Part shown: positions 36,101-47,734 of the stretch, in pieces
Layout: every line of letters starts with the position of its first letter
Numbering within the stretch: position 1 is the first letter of the stretch
DNA from: Gorsachius magnificus
Lineage: Eukaryota > Chordata > Aves > Pelecaniformes > Ardeidae
Direction of reading: 5' to 3'
NCBI GenBank assembly: GCA_034008185.1
Contig: CM067084.1
Coordinates: forward strand, 10,869,385 to 10,933,384
Length of the DNA: 64,000 nt
Position numbers and translations under genes: made by a program
Notes under the pieces: model-generated
Told to the model about the DNA's origin: nothing
Database searches by the model: none
What the model saw: the letters and a program-made list of their open reading frames with translations, nothing else

Positions 36101-39100
36101 ATGAGGAAAAGGCATGTGAGAAAAATATTATTTTCATATTTGTGTACCAAAGTTTATCGGACTGGATAAGACAATCTCTTTTTATAATGCCATTAGTGGA
36201 GTTTTCATAAAATATTACTAGCAATGCTTTAAAAAACTTCTTTAAGTAATAGCTCATTAAAAGAAAAAGACTTTATGGATTGCAAAAGATACTGAATTGA
36301 CACCTGCAATGACTGGAATACTTTTTTATCCACAGAACATGGGTGGCAGCAGAGTAATCCCCATCCTACATCCCCCAGCCCCAGCCCCAGCCGTGTGTCT
36401 CACCCTTTACCTGGATACACCACTACAAAGGGTGAGGGAGCTATGGTGGTTTACTCTGCATTCCCGTTCACTTGTTGACCTCTTTCCAAAAATACAGTTG
36501 CTGATAACTGAACTAGAGCTCTGGGTTAACTGAAACAGCCAGGTTATTTTGTATAGAATATCTTCTACCACTACTTAAATCCTGGTCTCTCTTCAGTTGG
36601 GCTGAGTTAGAACAAGAATGCTGAATTTGAGGTCTGTTGGTTGCCACTAGAATTATCCATTCCTGGCTCTGTCAAAGCTAATGGGACTTGGTGAAGGGCA
36701 ACATTTCATCTGCTACAGTTAACGTATAGACTGTAAAGAAAAGCATAAAAATATAAGGAGAGTTAAAATTAATAATGCAAATTTAAAACCAACATTGCCA
36801 TAACGTATATGAGGTAATTAACTACTCCTGAAATTATAGTTCGCTACAAGAGCAAGGGATTGACTGTAAAGCCTGAATAGCAAGGTTACTTCTGAGTGGA
36901 ATGCAGGAGATTACAGCCTCCCGTAATCTCTGTATCGGTTGCGGTGTTGCGTGGGGACCACCTGATCTGCATAAACGTGGCCATGGTGAGGCACACTTCT
37001 TTTTTACAGGGGACCCATAAAAAAAAGCGTAACGGATTGAGTGCTTGCATAGAAACCCATATCTGAAAGCCCAAGAAAGACAAATCTTACTTGCATGTTG
37101 TGCTAACTTACAGAATTTGGATCCGAAATAACAAGGTGCCAGTTTATGTACTGGCTTTTCCCCCTGTTCTCCTGTTGCATAGCTTGCTTTGATTTAAAAG
37201 AATTTTTTAAGTTCAAGTGTCTTCTTTCTCCTAAGTGAAGGGGATCAGCAATATTTCTGTAACAGCAGCAGGATGCCAGGCATTTGATATTCTTTGGAGA
37301 TTTTATTTTCTAGGGGTTCATTTGGATCTGTTGGCACTTGGGGGAACTCTGCAGTCATTCTGTTATAGCAGATATAGTGCTGTGGGAGTTTATGGGACTC
37401 TTAAATATAGTACAGAGTGAAAATACAGTATAGAGTGAAAATATAGTTACAAAAGGTGTAGGATGTGTCTGCTGCTGCTGCTGCTGCTGCTTTGGTTGCC
37501 AGCTGTGGAGGGACGCTGTGGGCCTTCCCTCCATCCTGGTTAGGTTAGCTAGCAATGCTAAGCAGGGGGCAATCATTATTCAGAGAGTTTGAAGGTCTTC
37601 CAAGTACAGGCAATCCCTTTAGGGTTTGCCAAAAGAGGAAATGTATATGACGGCATTCATGGCTGTGAGGCAGCAGCCTGACATCAAGTTGAGATGCAAC
37701 AGGATGATTCACAACAGGGTGAAAGGAAGATTTATTAAAGAGACTAGGGCTTTACGGTATTTTCTGTTCATTTCTGATTCATAAGCTAGGAATAATCATT
37801 GCATACTTTATTGTCTCTTTTCTATTTCTTATGTTAGTGTTTTTCATTTCTTTTTCTGTCATCTACCACTGATGTCTTTACATGTCTTCTCTCGTCAGCC
37901 TACACAGAACTAGCTCACTGTGAACGGGAGGCTTACTAACGTGGGCTGAGGACAAATGAATCTTAATATATTTTTGCTGTTTTTTATTTCCAGTTTTTAT
38001 TGCAATTCCATATAAATTTTATGCATTAAGCACTCTTACTGTAACACTCAAAATCTTTGTTAAGGTCCTTGGGGAAGAATCAATAGTCGGTACAGCACAA
38101 ATCGTGTACCCTAAGAATTTTAATTGGAATACTTACGATTATTTAATCATCTTGTTTACCTCAAACACTATTAGAACATATGTACTAATAGTAGAATTAC
38201 ATTAACAGAGTTATGAAACTGCTTACTATTAAAACCCTCTTTCTGACTAATACCCGTACTCACACAGACTTGAAGCTTCCCTATGCACTAGTTTGAGAGT
38301 TCGGAACAGGAGATAAAGTAGGGATGAAAGAGAGAGCTGTGATCTCAGAGGAGATATTAGGCACCAGAAATTATGGTGTTCTTGTACCAGCTCTTACACT
38401 GACTCTGATACTTCCATTTCTATAGCACTTGCCATCTCTGGATCTCAAAGTGGATTATAAAGAATAGTGATTTAAACCTTCCTGCACCTCTAGGTAAGCA
38501 ATATTATTCCCATTTTACAGATGGAGAAATTGTGATACAGAGAGGCTTAGTGTTTCTTATTAAAGTTTATTTATGAACACACATGCATGCACACACACAG
38601 AGCCAGAAACAGATGTCAGAACTTTCATTGTCCTCTGTTTTAAGCTAAGTCCATCCTCCTTTCCATTTAACCTCTCTGATTTATATTCCCCATCTGTAAA
38701 AAGACGGAAGCTGGTATAGACACGGAGAGATTTGCTTGCACATAAATTTCTGTGCAAATACAGAAAAAAATAAAAACATGGAGGACAAAAGTTGCCTTTG
38801 AAATCCAATGCATTTTATGTGTTGGCAGAGGATATTTTAGGATTCAGGACACAGATTTTTGTAGGTGGGGACAGCTGCAGGTGTTCTGCACCCTGATGTG
38901 TAATATTTAGTTACTGCTATAAAATGGCCCATTGTTTTCTAATACAAACATATTAACTAAAGTTTAAAAATTTTAAAAAAATGCACTAATTTACATGCCA
39001 ACAGACTAGACACAGCTGGCAACTCAGTCCCTGTATTACCTGCAAGACTGTCGTAAACAGATATTGCTGTGCACCTCAAGTGCCACATCATCACCAGCAG

Positions 39101-40821
39101 TGATGCGCTGTGTCAGAAGGATGGCAGCGCTGCATGACAGCAGCGGTTGCCCCGGCTGCATATCTATCGTTTTCTCCTGTGAAAGTCCTACTGTGTCTGT
39201 ACTGCAGCACCAGTTCCTCAATGGCAGACAGCAATCTAGACTACTATACTCACCTATTTACCAGAGAACAGAAATTAGTAGTGAACTTTTGGGAAAAAAA
39301 TTTTTGAAGATCAAATACAAGTCTTGTTATTGCTATTATTGGAAAGATTGTTTCTTGTAATATTTAAAAAGCTATTTCAAAAGATGCCTAGCAGCTTGAT
39401 TAGTCTGATCATACACTGCATCAAATCATCGTGGAGATTCTGATCTCGTTAATCTTAACTACAATGTTAAAAAAATATCTTGCGGAAGCTTTTAAAAACC
39501 CTTTCTAATTCTGCAACTAATTTGCTACAGAATCGAAACACCCAAAATGTAATACATTAACTGTTTTAATTTTAATGTTAGTAACATGTCCGGCAATTGT
39601 CTGTATGTTGAACAGATGTATACAGAAACGTTTTTCACATTTTTCTGCATGCATCCTATGGCATAGGCAGGCTAGATCAGACAAACTTACAACACCCATG
39701 TCAACATTTTCCTGTAAGTCATCTAACTTCCCTGTGATACAGTAGATACATTTCATACATTTACTAGTGAATATATCTGGTGAATAAGTATGGCTAATGT
39801 ATATATTTATGTTAAATGGAACGGAGACTGGATGCGTTTGTGTGCCAGCATGCAAGCATCAACCTGTATATATGGATGGCTTGATTCAAAGATTCATTCT
39901 AAAGTTAAGATTCCTTTTTGTACAGAAATATACTGAATTCCAGGTAGGGATTTGGAGCTAAGGTAAAACCTGATTTTATCATTAAAAGCTTTACTAAACA
40001 ATAATGATAATGACGATGACGAAGATGATAATATTACATCAAGTGAGTTAGTTCCTTGTCTCAACTTTATGTGTGACTGGGATCAGAATTTAACCCAGGG
40101 TCTTCCCGAATACTAGTACAAATCATCTGTTACCTTTGCTCCCAATTACAGTTAAAACAGCCAGTGCCTTACCAGAGGTAATACAGCTACCACCGCCGGT
40201 GGGTTAGGGTATGGCTTTGCTAATGCATTGACCTTCTTCATCCGTGTAGCACAAGTTAATTTCCAGCCTGACAGTAAATGCTGAAATTTGAATTGTAGCA
40301 CTAATGCACCGCTTTTTCGTCTCTGTCAAACCAGACTAAAGGGTCATTTGGTGATGAGGATAATGGTTCACTTTGAAAGAGAAGGAAAACCGGCTTCTGA
40401 AACTTTGGGGGACTCTAGATCTTCCTTCAAATAACAAGCTGAACTAGGAAAAAAATAGGCTTGGAAATTCCAGTAATATTGAACCTGAAAGTCTGACTAT
40501 TTGCCTTGTTCTTACACTGATTCTGTGTAGGCACTTTGGAAGGCTTGCCATGACATGTTAGACAGAATAATAAAACAGCATGTGAAGTTTGGTTTTCAGG
40601 CCATCAAGCCTCAAAAAGACTTTTCTCTGAAAAGTGAATCAACATTAAACTGTTTGCTACGATGGGAATTTTAAGCGACAGTTTGTGACAAGTTTTGCTT
40701 GTTTCTCTACACTCTAAGAAATACTAAACCTAAGAACTGTTGGAGACTGATTATTACTTTTTTTTTTTTCTCTCAGAAGTGTCTTTCTTTCTTTCCTGCA
40801 GCACGGAAAAGGATATGCTAG
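9547..40821 (+). CDS. PCDH10: Protocadherin-10, spliced CDS of five exons (join 9547-12147, 13794-13852, 14422-14528, 22857-23162, 40802-40821)
   Basis: Homophilic calcium-dependent adhesion protein of neurons and a delta-2 protocadherin. Family knowledge: it acts in axon guidance, cell migration and synapse elimination, and links to actin through the WAVE complex. The five exons join in frame (phases 0, 2, 1, 1) with GT-AG borders to give 1030 residues, close to the human length of about 1040. Signal peptide about 1-18; six cadherin repeats closing with DxNDNxP motifs near residues 113-120, 223-230, 331-338, 438-446 and 550-558, the sixth ending near 668; glycine-rich linker about 669-703; membrane span about 708-732; cytoplasmic tail 733-1030. 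EC7 and the RRVTF motif of delta-1 members are absent, as expected. The ATG at 9547 is chosen because MVVLFLFALLWMVEG matches the start of known PCDH10 and begins the signal peptide. From memory, human EC2 carries a glycine-rich insertion near residue 207 that is absent here. Paralogues PCDH8, 17, 18 and 19 differ throughout. Confidence 0.97.
12148..12201 (+). CDS. PCDH10: Possible short PCDH10 isoform end by intron 1 retention
   Basis: If the donor at 12148 is not used, the frame of exon 1 continues for 17 more residues, mostly arginine, proline and glycine (VRPGRPPPPAPGRWGGR), and stops at TGA 12199-12201. This would give an 884-residue protein that keeps all six cadherin repeats and the membrane span but loses exons 2-5. 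From memory, mammalian PCDH10 has a short form of about 896 residues made the same way. A possible polyadenylation signal ATTAAA lies at 13429-13434. Seen: the open frame. Inferred: its use. Confidence 0.5.
   Translation, partial: VRPGRPPPPAPGRWGGR
12181..12389 (+). repeat. GC-rich minisatellite at the start of intron 1
   Basis: Eighteen copies of the core CCGTTG separated by AGGGG, GGGGGG or GGGCGG, giving units of 11-12 bases. The array starts 34 bases after the exon 1 splice donor. Regular runs of four or more G on the coding strand, spaced by seven bases, could fold into G-quadruplexes in DNA or pre-mRNA. The stop codon of the intron-retaining isoform (TGA 12199-12201) is part of the second copy. 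Confidence 0.92.
12390..13793 (+). other. Remainder of intron 1
   Basis: GC-rich to about 12720, then AT-rich with no coding sequence seen. ATTAAA at 13429-13434 is a possible polyadenylation signal for the short form. Intron 2 (13853-14421) likewise shows nothing beyond splice signals. Confidence 0.6.
13794..13852 (+). CDS. PCDH10: PCDH10 exon 2 (tail residues 868-886 plus two bases)
   Basis: A 59-base exon. It is preceded by a pyrimidine-rich tract ending tttttcctag and followed by the donor gtatga. It reads TKHQRAELSYLVDRPRRVN with the first two bases (ag) of a serine codon left over, so the junction is phase 2. The sequence matches the known PCDH10 tail directly after the NE/SE residues at the end of exon 1. 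Too short for ORF-only detection. It begins the long-form-specific tail that is missing from the intron-retaining short form. Confidence 0.95.
14422..14528 (+). CDS. PCDH10: PCDH10 exon 3 (tail residues 887-922 plus one base)
   Basis: A 107-base exon between the acceptor tgtgtctag and the donor gtaagt. Joined to exon 2 it reads SSAFQEADIVSSKDSGHG, then an acidic serine/aspartate stretch DSEQGDSDHDATNRGQSS, leaving one g. The DSGHGDSEQGDSDHD motif is shared by delta-2 protocadherin tails and supports the identity independently. Potential phosphorylation sites are dense here, but that is inference from composition only. Confidence 0.95.
14529..22856 (+). other. PCDH10: Intron 3 of PCDH10
   Basis: AT-rich intron of 8.3 kb. 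It contains a MIR/L2-like remnant (18800-18955), simple C-rich and T-rich tracts (about 20000-20020, 21381-21391), and a block at 15620-16140 with ATTA-type homeodomain cores next to TATATATGG. Small ORFs are all without recognisable content. Confidence 0.8.
18800..18955 (+). mobile_element. Degenerate MIR/L2-like SINE tail
   Basis: The pattern CATCATTATCCTTATTTACC, then aggGAAACgagTAACTTGCTCAAGG, then a segment resembling the 'aatGGAACCCtga...ggaGGCCTGGTTCCC' end follows the conserved MIR/L2 3' region order. Identified from memory of the consensus. Highly diverged. Confidence 0.5.
22857..23162 (+). CDS. PCDH10: PCDH10 exon 4 (tail residues 923-1024), carries the WIRS motif
   Basis: A 306-base exon after the acceptor tgcttgcag, ending before the donor gtaagt at 23163. 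It completes the glycine codon and reads GMDLFSNCTEECKALGHSDR through to KPPYL. Residues 990-995 are FSTFGK (bases 23057-23074), which fits the WAVE-interacting receptor sequence (hydrophobic-x-S/T-F-x-x) described for PCDH10, so this exon should supply the contact with the WAVE regulatory complex. The reading frame stays open upstream to an in-frame ATG at 22808, but that stretch is the polypyrimidine tract of intron 3. It also stays open downstream to 23212, which would give an alternative 16-residue end if the donor were skipped. Confidence 0.96.
   Translation, partial: AWISSPIARRNVKHWATQIGAGCLPLFHLMDAKLQITAAICMYLAWTPFQTLKCLKHQKPSRGQKGPSPPSAKRRPFTTLWRGRSWMDCCLIHERLTNHHI
25160..26310 (+). 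mobile_element. Ancient, decayed CR1/L3-type LINE, reverse transcriptase region
   Basis: Successive segments follow the order of a CR1-clade ORF2 on the plus strand: a lysine/asparagine-rich stretch near 25330-25430, GGACAAGGACATTGCAGAGA then CTTTGCATTTGTATTTAGC near 25587-25637, AAGCAAGTAAGAAGTCATCA near 25751-25770, ATATAGTGTATTTGAACTAT near 26014-26033, and TTTGCAGATGAC at 26259-26270, which reads FADD, the reverse transcriptase catalytic box of this clade. Frames are broken by many stops and indels, so the copy is dead. Ends are approximate. Confidence 0.6.
37469..37490 (+). repeat. CTG trinucleotide repeat, about seven units, in intron 4
   Basis: Uninterrupted CTG units. Upstream, 37411-37445 holds a short imperfect direct repeat of the motif agAGTGAAAATA. 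Confidence 0.9.
38405..38560 (+). mobile_element. MIR/L2-like SINE remnant
   Basis: The clearest of three such remnants. It contains TATAGCACTTGCCATCTCTG, GATCTCAAAG, then TATTATTCCCATTTTACAGA at 38502-38521, TGGAGAAATTGTGATACAGA and GAGGCTTAG, the typical order of MIR/L2 3' regions. It lies in intron 4. Confidence 0.65.
40802..40821 (+). CDS. PCDH10: PCDH10 exon 5 coding part (last six residues and stop)
   Basis: After the acceptor ctttcctgcag, the first two bases complete the threonine codon started in exon 4. The exon then reads RKRIC and TAG at 40819-40821. The joined C-terminus YLTRKRIC matches the known PCDH10 end exactly. The rest of the exon is 3' untranslated. The exon sits 17.6 kb from exon 4, so only knowledge of the family end sequence makes it detectable. 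Confidence 0.93.
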
Positions 40822-41570
40822 TCACTTCTACAGGACTTACCTGAAGCAGCATGATTTGCACAAAAGTCGACCAACAAAAAGCATCAACTTTCAACTTCAT
40901 TATCTTGGCCATCCAGTTCTGTGTAACTGAAGGATTTGTGTGCTGTTGGAGACATCATGGCCAACAATAGGACCTAACTGCTCTCAGCAGGCCTGAGAAA
41001 TGAGTTGAAATGTGTAGAACTGTAGAAACTTCAGAGGCAACTGCTCTTGCCTCTCTGATCAGTGTGTGCCTGTTTACAGCACTATATATCTTTCTCTCTC
41101 CAAAATGTCACTGAGCCCTTTAGATGTTTATATTCACCACAAGAAGCCAATCGTACAGATAAAAGAAATGTGCATTATAAATGCAATATCACTGTTTTAA
41201 ACTTGACTGTTTTATATTATTTTTGTGTGATCAAGTGTTCCCCAAACTATTCCAACTTTACAAGAGAGATTGTGATCATGTTCTTTTCACCTGTGGGTCA
41301 TAAAAATGTTGTTAATCTGAAGACCCACAAAATTATCAAAGACATTCTGTAGTTTATACACCGTGTTGCAAAGTGTTTACTGTACTATTTCAAAGCTTCT
41401 AAATAAATATAAAATATATATATATTATATTATATATAATTTTCCGAAAAACGTGGTACAACTTAGTTGATTTTTAAATGGATTCATACAGTCTACACCA
41501 TACACTAAAGTGAGAAGGTAATTCAGGGTTCCTAAGCTATCCTTGCTAAAAACAAAAATAAAATAAACCT
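40822..41570 (+). other. PCDH10: PCDH10 3' untranslated region, minimal extent
   Basis: Sequence after the stop codon contains an open but unrecognised frame (41062-41352) and then possible polyadenylation signals AATAAA at 41402-41407 and 41558-41567 (two overlapping). PCDH10 3' UTRs in mammals are several kilobases, so T-rich sequence up to about 43.4 kb may also belong. The end is not determined. Confidence 0.5.
41402..41407 (+). terminator. Candidate proximal poly(A) signal of PCDH10
   Basis: AATAAA 580 bases after the stop codon, followed by an AT dinucleotide repeat rather than a clear GT-rich element. Further AATAAA signals follow at 41558-41567 and 45731-45736. Confidence 0.35.
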
Positions 41571-44500
41571 TTAATAGTACTTCCCCAATATTCGTATTTT
41601 GGTCAATCCTGTTTTTCTTGTTTAAAAAAAAAAAAAAAGCTGTAAGCAACAACATTTTGTCTAAAAGTTGTAATGAATTTTCAATGCCAAAGATGCAGCT
41701 GTCAATATTACCAGAATGAGCGCTATGTACTATCAGAGGTACAAATCACTCTCCATTATTTTGGTTATATTTCTACAGTTTTTAATTTGGAATCACAAAA
41801 TCTTTTATAAGGCTCTATAAACTCACCTGTATATGTTGTTAAAAAGAACACTGGGTGTCTGTACATTTTGCAATGTAAGATATAATGTAAGTGAAGTTAA
41901 GTATTTTAAGAAAATCATCCCAAATTCATCAGTATGCATACATACATACGTCCATACACGCACACGAACACTCACACATCTCTCTCTGACATAGTTTTGT
42001 GAAACTATACAAATATCTTGCCTAAAAATATTTCTCTTGTGGCTAGGAATAGTTGTTGATAGAATTCAAATTACAAAGGCAAAGCATATGCCAAACTATT
42101 GACTCTCTTATCACGAAGGAGATTTGAAATTAGGAACATGGCACATTCTCAGCTGACCCCTCTCCCATCGGAGTTAAAACAGGGTTGGCTACCGTCTTTG
42201 CTGGGAAAAGGATTAAGCCCTTGCGTATAATCTTTATGTTCTGTAAGAATTCTGTGGTCTGAAATGGTATCTTAGAGCATTTCTTTTCTATGAAATATTG
42301 GAAAAGGTAAAATTTCAAAGGTAAAGTTTAAAATTACTTTCATGTCCATGGAGTTTAAGTACCATTTACTAAATGTAAAAATCTAGTAAAATGTTTTTTT
42401 CTTTTTTTTTCTTTTTGTATTGTGTTTTTTTCCCCACTGTATCTTAATATGTCAAATTTTGAAAACAAAAGAGAGAACACTGTATTACCAACCACTGTCT
42501 AGGCAGATTTGAACAAATTCGTAGTGATGATTCAATATTAAGTAAGACAAGAGAAAACCTCTCATTGATTGCAGTGGAATTTGGGTCATGCCGTTATGCA
42601 GAAACTCCGATATCCCCCCCAAATGCTGCCACAGGATGAGGGAGTGAGAAGCTGAATTTAGCCACTGTTATGTCGTAATAGAGCTTGGGTTTCTTCCTTT
42701 TGGTTTTTTGTTTATAATGACAGTTTCTATTAGATAGAAGTATATAAATCATCTGTGTGGAAACCATCCCGCTATGGATCTAAACAAGACTCCTGATCAA
42801 TTTGCGAAAGCTTTTTGTGCAAACAGCTACTGGACTGAGCCCTGAAGTTGTTCATTTAATACTCTGAAAAAAATTATGCTTGTTAAACACTTTTAATGTG
42901 TACATCTAGCACATCTGTATAACTATAAAATGTTTTGTGGGATCCTTTTTAAAATGTATATATTATACAAAACACAATGAGAAAAGCAGCGACGACAGCT
43001 ATTGATTGGAGCAAACACAACAGTGAATTGCTTCTCTCGCTGTAGGTAGCGGGACTTTTAGTCACCTACAGGATTTGTTAATTTTATGGTGAAAAACAAA
43101 TTTGTGACCAATACTTCATTTAAAGGACTTTCTTAAATTCTTGTTTCTGCTTTTAAAGCAAAAAAGTCCTTACCCTTCTTAGAACTGTTTTTTCTTTATT
43201 TCCAAGTACCTCTTTAATATGAGACATATACTGTAAATTAAGGTTGTTTTCAGCCTTGGGAGGGAAAGGAAATATTTTTTCCTTTCCATGTCATGGACAG
43301 TTGAAGTGGTTTTATTTATTGAAACTGCCCTCACGTTTTGCATGCCATTTTTTCTGAAAAACTGAACCATGTCATACCCTGTCATTCATTTCCATAACTG
43401 GATTCTTTCCGTGAACAGTGTATGTGATATACACACCCTTTTCTTTTATCTTCTTTCTTTTTTCCCATGTTAAATAATGTAGACATTGGTCTGCGTATGC
43501 ACAGAAATCCTTCTGAGTTCATTGGGAGAGTTCCAGAAGGGAATCATGATAGGATGCAGAACCGTTGAGGAAAAGGAAGTTTTTAAGTACAGCAGCCTGG
43601 GCTCCTAAGGTATTTAAAGACATAACTTTTGCTGCTTTCCCTAGCTCACTGTGAATTTCAGTGTGGTGACATTTGACGACACAAGCTTTAGGACACGTTA
43701 AAAAAGAGCACATAGCTGCTGCGTCCCAGGAGACGTGCTGGGAAGTGTATGGGGCAGCACAGAGGCTCAATTTCTCCCCTGTTTCTTTGTTTTAGCAGGG
43801 AAGATGCCTGTTGCATCCAGCCAGCTCCCACTGACATAGACTTGTTCGGCAGCTCCCATATATTTCATCACGCTACTAGGTGCCTATCTGCCGTGATAGG
43901 TATGTAAATGCCTTTAACATTAGCTTTTGTATTTGCCTCTTCCTTTAAGCGTATGTGGCGCAAATGTCTAAGGACTCTGATTTGCGTATCGGACAGAAAA
44001 AACTTTAGTAGTCAGAAAATGTTTAGATGGGATGTTAAGGGGAAATATCTATACCCATAAGCTGGGATAAGGAAGGTTCTGAAATCTCCTTCATTAAAGG
44101 TTTTCAAAAATAGTTCAGAAATCTGTCAGGGATGATATAAGTGTACTTAAACTTGCCTCAGAGAAAAAGCAGGGACTAGGCTCTCAGTCCTGTTGTTCTA
44201 TAATGTTCCTGGTAGGGCGTGCTAAACCTTGGAGGATGTGATCTGTACACAGCTGTAGGGATAAGAATGTTCTATCCTTCAGCGAGGTATCAGAAGCAAT
44301 ATTTAATGTTTAAATTTACAATTTATGAGCATAATAGAACAAGCTGTCTGTGTGAAGAACTGTCTTTGGAGTAAATTAGAGTTCCAGCACAGAAGACAGG
44401 GTCTTATAAAGGACAACAAAATGGAATCAGAGCTGCACTTTTTTTATTTCAATTCCTGCTTTAGATATGTAGCAATGGATTTCTAAGCAGCTTGCCTGTT

Positions 44501-47500
44501 CAATTTCTTCAAAACCAGACTTTAGTTTCTTCCAGACAGATTCTTCCAAAACTTAGAAATACTAAAACATTTCACTACTTGAAATAAAATTCCAATTATT
44601 TAATGCAAGTTTTTACTAAGCTGCCTACTGAGAGAAAGAAAAAAAGGGTTATTTCCGTTAATATATTCTCAGCTGATTTGAACAAGGTGTAGTAATTTTT
44701 CATCAGTATTGTTGCAAAATTAAGGGCAATGACAATGCACAGATAAATACAATCGGTAAAGATTATGCTTCCTGCATTCTAGTCACTATATATGTGGGGG
44801 GGAGGTGTGTGTGTGTGTGTGGGGGGGGTGTAATTGTAGTTCAAAATCTGGTAAGTTGCCACTGGGTTTTTTCTTACAGGAGTGCGCTCCTATCAGGAAA
44901 TGCAAACAGAAGGGTAGAAACACATTTGCCATACTACAAAGTTAGACTCATTCCTTAGCCTAGAATGGAGTTTTGCTTTCAGGATTTGAATTCAGCCCCT
45001 TCATCATGCATTATACCCACAGCCAAGCACACCATTTCAATATTTGACTTTCCAAATGCTACCTGCTCATAGTAGGCTTTTTTTAAAAATTTTTTTAAGT
45101 ACTATCATTCCTCAGGGTAAAGGGTGGATAAACAGATAGTCTTCCTAGGCTGACTGATAAATTGTCATCATCGCAATTCTGCAAGGCTGTTAAATATTTG
45201 TATGTCTTATATGGAGAAAGCTGATCATATCCTGCCATTGTTCCATGTTCAAGTCTCAAGTTTTATGGCATTGGAACTTTTGAAATGAAATCTGTACAAA
45301 GGCGTAGGAGCCAAAATAAGCATCTTTGATATACAGTTAGTTATGGCAATTAGATTGCAAAACATCAGCATCAGATGTCTAAAAAGAATAGAAGGTTGTT
45401 TATTCTAATTGCAGTAATGTAAAAGACAGCCAATAAGACTTCATTATAATATTATGCTATGAGAAATTCTGAAACTGTGATTTAAATCCATTGCACTGAT
45501 CCCTACAATCAGAGCTCAAATTCTTCTTAAAGAGCTCCTTCGTTTTATTTTGTCTCTTATCTGCTAATCTGTCTTGGTATGAAACAGATACATCTATAGA
45601 AACAAATACACGCGTCCATTAAAATCCATTGCTGAGCATCTGTGGTTTTGTAGATATCCTCCTATGTAAGAAGTGAGCAAGAACTGACTCGGACAGCTTT
45701 CTTGAAATTGTTTTTCAATTTGAATTTGTTAATAAAGTTCATGACATTGACAGACATCAGGAAAAATGAAATCTATGTGGGTGTAGTTCTCCAGAAGGCA
45801 AATGCTTCACCAAGGAAGCATCTTGTCAAAAATGTATAAATGTGAGTGCTGGAAATCTTGCTGAGTCAAGATGAAACATGCTGTGCTGAAGCTTTCTTGT
45901 TCGCTGTGTCAGCACTGATTAAACTGTCCTCTGGATGTTAATCACAAGATATCAAAAAATGGCATAGCATTTACCGTTCTTACTGAAGACAGCCAGAGGC
46001 AAATAGGTGAATATATACGAAAATATTAATGTATCTTATACAAGATGGAAACCTCAGTTAAGGCAAACAATTAATGAAAGAGTATGCCTCCAAATACCTG
46101 CACTTCACAGATCAGTCATCTGGTGCTCAGCTTAAAAGCGTATTTTGGATAACTCGTCTTTGAGTTGCACTAACAGAGAAGAGTAACGCATTGCTTAACA
46201 AAGCCTTCCGACAACATGATAAAGGGAATGTAACGAAACCAACCTTAAGTTTTAGAACTCTTGGATCCACACATTCAGGGTGCGAAAATGAACTGTACTT
46301 TACATGCATCAGAGCCTAATTCCATTAAAGGCAATGGCCCAAGCCACAGTGATTTGAAGGAGAGCAAAAGGAAGTTTTCATTTCTTTCTTTATGCACACA
46401 CGTTTTTAAGCAAGAGCAGCCTACAATAAAATTATTTGACACCAGAAAAAAGGGAAACTTCACTAGTTCTGCTTTTAAGAAGCTGCACAACCAAGTTTGG
46501 GAATTTGGATGTGGCTATGTGCCAGTTTAAAACAGACGTGTTTCTAATAATTTTATCTCAAAGCAAAATAACACAACAAATTACATGATAGCACTGTTCA
46601 GATTTTCTAAGAAGACAAAGACAGAAATGCACTCCTGAAAAGATACAGTCATGCTTTTACTATGCAGAAGGGCAGAGAATCAAAAATTCATTGGAGCAGC
46701 ATATTCTTACACTGCCACAGCTGTTGGTTGAAAATGTGAGCAAAGCAAGCAAAGAAAATACCAACTTCAACAATAAATGTTTTGGGAATTTTTGCTTTGG
46801 AAGGCAACAAAGAGATCCTTAAGCACGTTATCTCCTTTCAGACCCAGACTGAAACACTTTTTCTATCATCTTTTCTAGTCTACCTTTTACTTGGAGTATA
46901 AAAACAGTCCTCTGAAGGGGTTTGCACGTTCACCTCAGTGTGTTTGGGGGGGGGGGGGGGCGGTATTTCCATTTGATGAGAATAAAACAGAAAAAAGACC
47001 TGGATGAAGTCTGATGTCAAAATTACCTAGTAATTCCTTCCCCATCACTACAGCTTTTCTAGACAGGTATCAGAATAATTTGGGGCAGAATCTTTATGGA
47101 CTGCTGACAGAAGAGCAGTGGTGTGGCACAGTTCCACCGTGATGAAGAAAAGGAGAGAGAGAGAGAGGCAAAAGACAGAGAGAACATTCTCTGCTTTCCC
47201 TAGTTTCGCAGATGACATTAATTGGTACTTAAGTAGTGCTTTGTTCAGGAACATAAATATCACGAAAGAGAAAGATTTCACCACGAGAGCAATATATTTG
47301 TTGTGGCTTATGCTATCTGCAAAAAAAATGATGAATGCAAGCAAACATTCTCCTGCTCAACCCCCTGAAGATGAGGCTAAATGATGCCCTTGGAGCTCAC
47401 AGCCATTCGGTTTTTGCAAGAGGCTTGGTTTGATTTATAGTCTGACTGCCAACAAAGAGAGAGAAGAGAGACAGAGCGCTGGAAGTAAAAGATAGTTAAT

Positions 47501-47730
47501 TAATATAATCTAGGGAGAAAATGCAATATACCTTGTAATGATAACCCGAAACCTCACTGAGCTTCTGGAAACGATCTGTTAAAAATTAAGCAAACAAACA
47601 AACAAACAACCCCCCCGAAATAAAAAATAAATCCGCTCCTTGACACTCCAAGTACACATTTAAATTAGATCAATCACAGCTCAGTTGGAAAATAATGGCA
47701 TGTGAGGTATCATAGTCTCTCTTGCTCCTG
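41571..47730. other. AT-rich intergenic sequence or distal 3' UTR
   Basis: No gene recognised. Contains T-rich tracts (42392-42431), a CATA/CACA repeat (41937-41980), a GT/G-rich microsatellite (44796-44830), a G-run of about 18 (46947-46961), a GA repeat (47152-47166) and a CAAA repeat (47588-47610). The remaining sequence shows no coding or repeat signature I can name. Confidence 0.6.
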
Positions 47731-47734
47731 TTTC

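Larger units (their letters stand above)
23163..40801 (+). other. PCDH10: Intron 4 of PCDH10
   Basis: AT-rich intron of 17.6 kb holding an ancient CR1-type LINE (about 25160-26310), a MIR/L2-like tail (38405-38560), A-runs and T-runs (about 23330, 31209, 31268, 35868-35886) and a CTG repeat (37469-37490). No exon-like coding segment was recognised between exons 4 and 5. Confidence 0.75.

Noticed and set aside
41062..41352. 96-codon ORF after the PCDH10 stop
   Set aside because: It lies in the 3' untranslated region and has no recognisable features.
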